This document shows positions 22,795-64,000 of a stretch of 64,000 bases of DNA, piece by piece (position 1 is the first letter of the stretch; the number at the start of each line of letters is the position of its first letter). The stretch comes from Paralichthys olivaceus (taxonomy: Eukaryota; Chordata; Actinopteri; Pleuronectiformes; Paralichthyidae): contig NC_091094.1 in NCBI RefSeq assembly GCF_024713975.1, positions 19,366,501 through 19,430,500 on the forward strand. The letters are read 5' to 3'. Both the position numbers and the translations under genes were made by a program. The notes below the pieces were generated by a model. That model made no database searches, was not told the DNA's origin, and worked only from the letters and a program-made list of their open reading frames with translations.

Positions 22795-23186
22795 ATGGCG
22801 AGTACAAAGAGGTTACAATTAGACAAGTTCCTGTTAACAAACGAGGCAGCAGCTATTATTGAAAACTTCTGCTCTGCTCTCAGTTTCGGATCGGAGCAGC
22901 CGCTGCAGCTACTGTGGCTGGAATGGCGAGCCACTGAGCGCTGGGATCAGACACCTATAAATAGACCAACCTCCTCTCACACAATGGACATGGACAAATG
23001 GCCATTTCACTGGCAGACTGGAGAGTGAGTGTTTAGTAGAAAAGGAAAAAAAGCTGCACACACGACCAGTTTCCACTTCCCTTACCTTACAGGTTTAATA
23101 AGGAAGAGTATGAAGGGATTGAAATTAACACAGCCACAACACAAGAAGACAAATTAGAAGGGAAAGACAATGCATATAATATTTAA
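22795..23186 (+). CDS. Unrecognised two-exon gene, 107-residue protein
   Basis: Exon 1 (22,795-23,024) starts at ATG in AGCATGG and runs 76 codons plus GA to the strong donor GTGAGT. The 68-base intron ends in a pyrimidine-rich stretch and TTACAG. Exon 2 (23,093-23,186) restores the frame for 31 codons to TAA. AATAAA follows 35 bases after the stop. The protein begins MASTKRLQLDKFLL, has a leucine-rich patch (QLLWLEW), a KWPFHW motif at about residues 68-73, and an acidic polar tail ending NAYNI. I see no signal peptide, membrane span or known domain. It is transcribed divergently from myl2 and converges on cit. I do not recognise a homologue. The combined start, donor, acceptor, frame, stop and poly(A) signal make a real gene plausible, but chance cannot be excluded. 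Confidence 0.5.
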
Positions 23187-23220
23187 TATTCTGTGACAAA
23201 ATCTCTACAGGGAGAACGCT

Positions 23221-23226
23221 AATAAA
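23221..23226 (+). terminator. Polyadenylation signal for the small plus-strand gene
   Basis: A canonical AATAAA lies 35 bases after the predicted stop codon. It supports a short plus-strand transcript, though the region is AT-rich and such hexamers can occur by chance. Confidence 0.45.
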
Positions 23227-23239
23227 ACATTTGTTAGCA

Positions 23240-25180
23240 GACATCAATATCATATCCAGTGTTACGGCATCATGATACAGGATCATGTGAAAAGTAATGC
23301 TAATTATAAAAAGAATATAAAAATGAAATAAAACAGGATGGAAAAACCCTTCTTCTATAGAGTCCTATATAGACAGCAGTAGAAAACTTGTGCAATCTGT
23401 AGCTTTGGGTGCTTTCTGTTGAGAAATTGTGACCAATGAATCGGTTCCGTCGTCTTGGCTTCAATACATTCAGGAAGGTTTGTGACGTGTAAAAAAGAAC
23501 AATAGTGGATTCAGTAAGTTGATGAAAAGTCTTCCTATTGAGCACACTACTGTTGACAGACACGCTGGGCAAGTTAAAATGTGGAATCTCCAAAAACATT
23601 TCTACAAACACCCATTTTCTATTTCCTGATATCAAATGAAGATCTGTAGAGATAATAACAGCTCAACAAGAGCAAAGTAATCGTGGACGGATTTGATTTT
23701 TTTAAGTTTAGACTGGAATGTTTAGCTTGCCAAGAGTGCCTTTAAAATTTTAAATTATAAGAATGAACTGTGCAAAGAGGTAATAGTTAAATGAACAGAT
23801 GTTATTCACGTGCTTCATTCTTAAAACTGGAATAAAAATATTACCCGAATGAGGCAGAAGCAGAAGACAACACTCCGTTTCATTTCAGATATACATATCC
23901 ATGCCGTTTACGAATCAGGGAAAATTTATTTTCCTCTTCACCTTGAACCATTTTGGGCTATTTACAATATTCAGGGACATTGTACAAGAAGAAATGCTCA
24001 AGTACTATGTTGTAAGCTTCATACATGATCTTTTTTTCCCTCCTGTCATATAATTTAGCACTGAGGTTTTGCCTTTGACAGATGAAGTGCATACAAGAGC
24101 TGGATCCAGATACAATCACTCACTTGATAAAAGACGTTTGGACATATTAAAAGAATACTCATTGGACATTCAAGAGGACACGTAATATTTTTTTTTTCTT
24201 TAACAAAAATAGACATGGCTTAATCCAGCCTTGAAATTCCTTCTTAATATATAAAATTATGTCTCGTCTATTTACAGTCAGATAGCGTTCTGAGGGATTA
24301 GAAAGGTCCTGCTCCATCGCTGCTGGGGGATTGTGGGTAGTGCAGTTTTAGTGTCAACCTATCTGAGGGCAGACAATCATCCGGTGTGTGATGTACAGGG
24401 GTTGGAAGGGTTCATTCATTTATATTTTTATTCAAATTAGTGTTTGCTCGAGATAAGTCCTGTTACCTTAGCTAGCCACAGTCTCGACAGGAGACTGAGG
24501 CTAGTGAAGAATGATTGTAATAAGCTGATAATGATTGTGTATTGACGTGTCAGCGCAGGACTGGAGCCAGAAATGTTGGATGTTCACTACTCTCCTGCCC
24601 TCATCTGTAGCTACACAGGACAGAGCTGAGTGTGGAAAGTTGCCACTTGTGATAATACTATTTTCTGCCATTTTCACTCATGAGCGACTTCTGAAAATAT
24701 TTAGGCTTTGACTTGTTGCTACGGCTGTGCTTATCTATTACAGTCTCTACCGACTGGAGTAAACTGAAGCGAGAGAAACTCATGAGTCAAGTCTATTCAC
24801 GTCACACTTTTCTGTTGTTGACGAAATTAAATCAAATCAAGTTACTTCCTTCTCAGATGACAGAGCACATACTCACACCGCACCTCAAAAAAACCTGCTC
24901 AGATTGTTAATATGGCATTTTCTGGACCTTCCTAAGTTCATTAAGGAAAAAAATGACCTGATTGTGAAAACATCTATTTATTTCTCTCATTCTCTCTCTG
25001 CTCAAACAGCTCCAGATGTTTTTCTCTGTGGGGGTTTCAGCTTAGATGTCAGTCAAAACAGATGTGTGGCAGTGTTTCATCATGAGTCGGTGACATTCTC
25101 ACTGGTTCCCGAGTTTCCTCCTTTTCCTTTACATAGATGATTTTCTCCGTCCATGTCTGGCTATGTGGCCCTGCTGTGTC
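23240..25180 (-). other. cit: Presumed 3' UTR and downstream region of cit
   Basis: There is no further coding exon after the cit stop codon at 25,181-25,183. Gene-sense AATAAA hexamers occur at 24,977-24,982, 24,427-24,432 and 23,925-23,930, any of which could end the transcript. If the last is used, the 3' UTR is about 1.25 kb and stops about 0.7 kb short of the convergent small gene. Confidence 0.4.
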
Positions 25181-59431
<34,251 letters not shown>

Positions 59432-59638
59432 GGCTTCCTAATAAAAAACTGACCTGAGGACATGACACACATCGAAGTGAATATACACGTGTACGTGTGT
59501 GTGTGTGTGTAAACACTGCGTCTCTTTGTAGCATGCTAAACTGACATTAGCTAACGCCTGTCTGCTAACGTCGCTAACCAACAGGTCGCGCTAACACACG
59601 CTCACACGTCTTGACCTGAGGGATGCGGGTGTACTCAC

Positions 59639-59720
59639 CGTGTGCCATGCAGGTGGATGTGATTCTTATTTTTAATGTACACGAAACATTGGTTAGCACA
59701 CAGCACACACTCTGTTCCTC
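59639..59720 (-). other. cit: cit non-coding exon 1 (5' UTR) with a short upstream reading frame
   Basis: The donor CACACG|GTGAGT (exon edge 59,639) pairs with the acceptor TGTCCTCAG|GTCAG at 59,453, giving a spliced 5' leader ahead of the ATG at 59,431. The upstream ATG at 59,646-59,648 opens a 12-codon frame across the splice. Its TGA overlaps the start codon region (ATGTTGA). The 5' limit of the exon is not known. Confidence 0.55.
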
Positions 59721-59729
59721 CCGGTCAAC

Positions 59730-59875
59730 GATATTTCCGGTTAACTTTCAAATTTTGCGCGTTCCCCGCCCACCCCTCGCGCTTGTTGAGTGACGATGAC
59801 GTATGATTGAGTGATTTTTCTTTATGGGCGGGTCCAACAGTGTTTTGAACCAATGGCAGATGGTCCACCCCTCTC
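59730..59875 (-). promoter_or_regulatory. cit: cit promoter with CDE/CHR-like, ETS, GC-box, CRE-like and CCAAT motifs
   Basis: In the gene sense the order is ATTGG (inverted CCAAT, about 59,853), CCCGCCC, TACGTCATCG (CRE-like), GTGGGCGGGG (GC box), then GCGCG-AAAA-TTTGAA. The last is a CDE-like element, exactly four bases, then a CHR element TTTGAA (59,747-59,752). CCGGAAA (ETS) follows at 59,734-59,740. CDE-4-CHR with upstream CCAAT is the standard layout of G2/M genes repressed by DREAM. It fits a cytokinesis kinase. Factor binding is inference. Confidence 0.55.
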
Positions 59876-59899
59876 ATCAGGAAGTGACTCCGCTTTGGT

Positions 59900-60350
59900 T
59901 TAGAAATATTGTGGAAAAAAATAATAAATATAAATAAATAATAATAATAATAATAAATTCAGGCTGGCCAAAATCAAATCAAGACATTTCCTGACTTTTA
60001 TTCTCTAATGTGGATTCACTTTTTATATACAGTCTATGGTCAAGCTCCAAAATCACTGGCTCCTACATTTCCCATAATTCAACCATTTGCATGATTTTGT
60101 TTGACTTGACCTGCTTTGGATATTTCTTTCTTTTTTTTAAAACAATGCCTCAGTTTGTAACACAGGCCTTTTGTTATAAATGGGTTGTCTCAAGCCAAGA
60201 GACCTCTGATTACAAGGGTTATTTTTACAGATTGGAGTTTCTCCAGATCAACAGAAAAAAAATGCACAACTTTTTTATGCGTTGAGTAGTACTCCTTGTT
60301 GCAAGTAAAATAATATTCAAGGTAAGAATGCAATAATGTGCAGATTGCCA
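59900..60350. other. Intergenic gap between cit promoter and crybb3 3' end
   Basis: It contains an AAT/TAA-rich microsatellite at about 59,918-59,957 and otherwise no recognisable feature. Two genes on the same strand are separated by well under 1 kb here. Confidence 0.5.
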
Positions 60351-60368
60351 AAATCAGGGCCAAATCTT

Positions 60369-60374
60369 TTTATT
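60369..60374 (-). terminator. crybb3: Polyadenylation signal of crybb3
   Basis: TTTATT on the plus strand is AATAAA in the gene sense, about 150 bases after the crystallin stop codon at 60,527-60,529. Confidence 0.65.
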
Positions 60375-60526
60375 TCCAACAGAGATACATGTTTGTCAGT
60401 TCCAAGTTTTCCAGAATTGCATGGTCAGATAGTCTAAACTAACAGTTGGTGTGTTGGTGTGACTGGCTCCTGGCTCGCTGCCTTCATCTTGCCCCAGTTG
60501 CTGTGGGAGGTGCCGGAAGTGTGCCT

Positions 60527-61669
60527 TTAAGATTGGGGTTGAGTTTGTGATTTGGGGTTGGGAGTGGGAGTGGGATTAGGGTTAGGACTGGGTTTGGGTT
60601 TGGGATCGGGATTGGGGTTGGGGTTGGGAGGTGTAGGGGCAGGGGCAATGTAGCACCCTTTCTTGTGCCACTGCATGTCCCGCACACGTCGGACGGACTG
60701 GATTTGAGGTGCAGTGGCTCCCCAATCATTCCAGTGCTTGAAGTCTCCATGCTCAAACACATACTGGCTCCCTCTGTAGCCTGGATACCTGTATCCCACC
60801 CACCTTCAGAGGGAAGACAATGAGTAGTATATCACACTTGTGGGGTGGTGAAATGGGCAATTTAATAAGAGAACAAAACAATGAATAATATTTATGTCTG
60901 AGAGGGTTGCAGCTTACGTTCCACTGACAGCCTTAGCACTGGCCACACGGTCCTGGAAACCATACGCCCACAGACTGGGGACATCATCATCAACTATCTC
61001 CATCTTTCTGCCTTCATAGCCTGTGTTCTCAAACAGGTGCATCTTGTGATCTGCACTGTCCTGGAGAGAAATTCATCAGCTTTGAGCATGACTTGCAAGA
61101 GTCTACATCTGCAAACATCACACCCATCATACTGACCACTTTCAGGGGCCTGAATGAGCTCAGGCTGTAGGTACTCTGCCAGTTGATCCAGTTGGTCCAG
61201 GTGCTCCAGCGAGGATACTCTCCTCTCTCCAGCACATACTGCTCTCCTGCAAAACCTGGACGCTCAAACCCCACCCACCTGAGGACATGGAGAAAACACA
61301 TCACGTATCAATGCAAAATATGAACTCTGAGCACGGTAAACAACTCGGATGAGGGGAAACTGAATCGCTCACGGTCCAGACTCCACGATGACTGAGCCAA
61401 CTTGCTGTGTCTTCTCCCACATGTCTTTACATTCACCAGACAACTCCACCTTCTTCCCACGAAAGTTCTCAAACTCAAAAACCGCCAACTGCAAGATAAG
61501 AAGAGTTGTGGAGTTGATGGCTTGATCAATAAAGTCCCAGCCCCATGATGATTCTGACATTTCCATTTCAACATCAACAGAAAAGCTTTTTCACCTTATA
61601 TGTTGCACCGGCTCCTCCTTGGCCCTTCTGTGCAGGCAGCTGGTCTGGGGTTCCCTGTTGTTCTGTCAT
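60527..61669 (-). CDS. crybb3: Beta-crystallin B3 with an extended Pro/Asn-rich C-terminus
   Basis: Five coding exons join in frame to 250 residues: 61,595-61,669; 61,373-61,488; 61,137-61,278; 60,918-61,060; 60,527-60,803. A non-coding first exon lies upstream, as usual for beta-crystallins. The protein starts [10 protein letters not shown]...ATYK, close to human CRYBB3 (MAEQHGAPEQ...GSYK). It has four Greek-key motifs, one per exon: [96 protein letters not shown] and [15 protein letters not shown] favour B3 over B1 or B2. It is a structural lens protein that forms oligomers. Human CRYBB3 (211 residues) ends about five residues after the last tryptophan motif. Here about 40 residues rich in Pro, Asn and Lys follow. 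Assignment to B3 is by remembered sequence; a B1-like paralogue is the main alternative. Confidence 0.85.
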
Positions 61670-62050
61670 TTTCCCTCTACAAAGCACAACAACTACATTT
61701 TTAGAGATTTTGCATTATTATTTTCATTAAATGCATAGAATACATTGATGTATCCTGCATCCCTGGAAACATAATATAACTTTAACACATGGTTGGTCGT
61801 AAAAAAACTGCTTAGGCCCAATCCAATTGCCCATGAACAAAAAAAAAAACAGCAAGTATTTGAATATCTAATTTTACTGTAATCCTAGTTGTGTCTGTTG
61901 CACAGGGTATATACGTATAAGACATCAATATGGCACACACAAAATGTCAATAAGGAAGTTCTCATCTGCAGATAGAAGAGGAAATAGGGAGAACGTAAGC
62001 GAGAAAAGGCCTCTCAGGTATAGAGGGATGATCTTTTTTTAGTTTTTTAC

Positions 62051-62200
62051 CTGGATGGCTTGTGCTTCACTGCACCACGTAGGAGCCTCGCTCTCCGTCT
62101 TTCCTCTGTCTTATCTCTCTTTTCTGTTTGTCTCAGTGTGAGGGTGTGGGTGTGCAGGCCTGGCGAGCGGGTCAGTGGAGGCCAGCGGGGGTATTTATGG
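62051..62200 (-). promoter_or_regulatory. crybb3: crybb3 non-coding exon 1 and core promoter
   Basis: A donor GTAAAA at 62,045-62,050 ends a presumed non-coding exon beginning near 62,165. In the gene sense ATAAATAC (about 62,191-62,198) sits where a TATA box would be. The 5' leader splices to the acceptor TTTGTAG at 61,677-61,679, eight bases before the ATG. Upstream, TTGCTGCATCAACAG near 62,232-62,246 resembles a half MAF-response element, common in lens promoters; this last point is weak. Confidence 0.45.
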
Positions 62201-62246
62201 TTTATTTCTGGCCACAGCAGCAAAAAGCCTGTTGATGCAGCAAGTC

Positions 62247-62580
62247 TGTCGTGCCCATTGTGTCCGTCACACTGCATCTCAATAGGCTTGCCCCTCTGTC
62301 CCTGGCACACTGGCAAACACTGCCTGGCTCTGCCCATGCTGCCATCCTGACCATGATCCTACAGTGGGCACACGCACCAGTTGCCAGCCAAGAGAATGAG
62401 CAGGGATCAGTCTCACTCAGCACTATCGGCCCCACCCAGCTATCTTTCTCTGCAGTCTCCCATCTTCTACCTGTTTCTTTAGCTTTCACTTCATCCAGCA
62501 TCCAAAGCGCTGCATCAGATTTCTTGCTTTCTTATGGTGCCACCCACCAAAACATGAATAATTGTATTGACATCTATTGT
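62247..62580. other. Upstream flank of crybb3
   Basis: There is open sequence on both strands but no domain-like product. I see no feature other than possible distal promoter sequence. Confidence 0.4.
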
Positions 62581-63720
62581 AATAGTATTTCAGAAAAGAT
62601 AATAATCATTGGCCCTGACCACAGCAGGCATACTTCAACCATTTATTGGTCTATTGGTTAGCAATATTAAATCCACAGCCAGAAACCTTGGTATCACATT
62701 TGACTCTCAACTAAATCTTGAAGCCTGTGTCAATAACCTTGTTAATCTTATTACGTTCATCTATGAAATAAATCCAAAATCACGTCAGCTCTGTCTTTTC
62801 CTGTATTAAAATTGTGTGTTTGTGAGGAACTGTAAATCTTAATTTCTAACCTTTTGTAATTAATGTATTTCTTATTCCTTATCTTAAATGGTAAATGCTC
62901 CTCTTATCTGATACAGTATTCTTTACAGTCTTTGCAGGACACATGTATTTATGTGCCAACCTATGACAGGAGAATACAAAATGAACTGAAGTTCTTGCCA
63001 GCATCAAAATATTATTGTAGTGTTGAATTTATATAGTCCTGACTCAGTGTTAGATAATGTGTGACTCATCTAACAGGTATAACTCATTGATGTTCCTTCC
63101 TCATTTTGCTCATTTCACATCTGATGTGATGAGTGCATCCGCTGGTGCTGCATTCAATCTCAGAAAGACCAGCGCTGACTTTGCTCCTTATTCAACAGCA
63201 ATTACCAGCACACACCTTTGTCTTCTCTCACCTGGACTACTGAAATGCATTGTTTGAACATACCAGTCCATCCTCAGAGTGTTTCTGCTTCAGCTGGTGC
63301 AGAAGCTTTAAACCAACATTTTAACGCACAGGGCACATATCTAATTCTTGCCTCACTTCATCAGCTGCCAGATAAATTTTACTTTTAAAGCTCAGCACAA
63401 TCTGGCCTCAAGTTATATTGCAGAGCTAATAACTTTCTATATGCTTCAAGACGTAATCTAAGATCTTCCAACCAACACTTGCTAGCAGTTACTAAATCAG
63501 GGCTTTTGTGAGGCTCTGGACTTCCTTGCTGATGAGATTAGATTTGCCAGAACTTTAATTATTTTTAAATATTGCTTAAAACGCTTTTTTACATTATCAT
63601 TCTTATTTTTGTTTTGTGGTGTGTTGTTTTATTCATATGCATTTTGTAAAGCACTCTGTTTAGAAAGGTACTTACATTTTTTTTTATTATATAAGGCCTC
63701 TTGTTATATAGGAGTAAGAT
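62581..63720 (+). mobile_element. Decayed L2/Rex-like LINE, 3' portion
   Basis: The plus-strand reading ARNLGITFDSQLNLEACVNN (62,666 onward) matches the VRNLGVTFDSxLSFExHI block of L2/Rex-type reverse transcriptases. Further on, broken pieces resemble the downstream 'LHQLPxxxxFxFKA...YIAELI' region (63,355-63,430). The end has TTTTGTAAAGCACTCTGTTT, typical of the 3' end of these LINEs. It is full of stops and frameshifts, and so inactive. Confidence 0.7.
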
Positions 63721-64000
63721 TTTTCCAGTTGAAAACTGATAAATAGGCCAATGATTCTTAATTCTTCATTTTCACTCATCTATTAAGATGTGCAGGCCAA
63801 GTTTCCCATAAAAAACACACTCCATTGCATTTCATAGAAAAAGTTTAATAAAGTTCCCCTCGATTTCCTCTTATCATACGGACAGTTGATCAGAAATGAT
63901 TACAGCATTGATGACAGTCAATCGTTAACGTTTAAAAAAAGCACTTGCAAATTAATTTCAAGCAGATGAAAACATTTGTTTTTAGATTTTATGAGACACA
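63721..64000. other. Right end of window, no feature seen
   Basis: AT-rich sequence with no recognisable exon or repeat. Confidence 0.5.

Noticed and set aside
62251..62661. Plus-strand 136-codon frame upstream of crybb3
   Set aside because: It overlaps the crybb3 leader in antisense, has low-complexity composition and no splice signals or homology by eye.

Overview
The window looks like nuclear DNA from a teleost, probably a percomorph. It has short-to-medium spliced exons with GT-AG borders, vertebrate gene families, low coding density, and many fish-type dispersed repeats. These include MITEs, a tRNA-derived SINE, Tc1/mariner, L1/Tx1 and L2/Rex-like LINE relics, and TA/CA microsatellites. 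Nothing points to bacterial, plasmid or phage DNA.

Layout. Bases 1-15,944 hold no exon I can support and are rich in repeats. They are probably intron 1 of a paxillin-like gene, whose 13-base coding first exon (M-D-D-L plus one base) lies in a CpG-rich block at 15.5-16.2 kb on the minus strand. A 32-bp minisatellite fills 16.5-17.2 kb. A complete seven-exon regulatory myosin light chain gene of the MYL2 type lies on the minus strand at 18.8-21.1 kb. A probable, unrecognised two-exon gene for a 107-residue protein lies on the plus strand at 22.8-23.2 kb.

From 25.2 to 59.4 kb on the minus strand is a complete citron kinase gene (cit). I could follow 47 coding exons in frame, giving 2,114 residues. 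They encode an AGC/ROCK-type kinase domain, long coiled coil, C1, PH and CNH domains, a serine-proline-rich tail and a PDZ-binding C-terminus. A 24-nt in-frame microexon at 33,530-33,553 would insert an RVxF (PP1-docking-like) motif just before the C1 domain. At 60.5-61.7 kb on the minus strand is a beta-crystallin B3-like gene (crybb3) with an unusual proline/asparagine-rich C-terminal extension of about 40 residues. The right end (62.6-63.7 kb) is a decayed LINE.

The genes are not one pathway. MYL2 is sarcomeric, paxillin is a focal-adhesion adaptor, citron kinase acts in cytokinesis and at synapses, and CRYBB3 is a lens structural protein. Their neighbourhood fits known vertebrate synteny: human MYL2, CIT and PXN are all on 12q24, and the beta-B crystallins on 22q. 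The four recognised genes share the minus strand. The small unknown gene is divergent from myl2 and convergent with cit. Exon limits were read by hand from splice consensus, reading frame and remembered family sequence. No alignment or transcript data were available.
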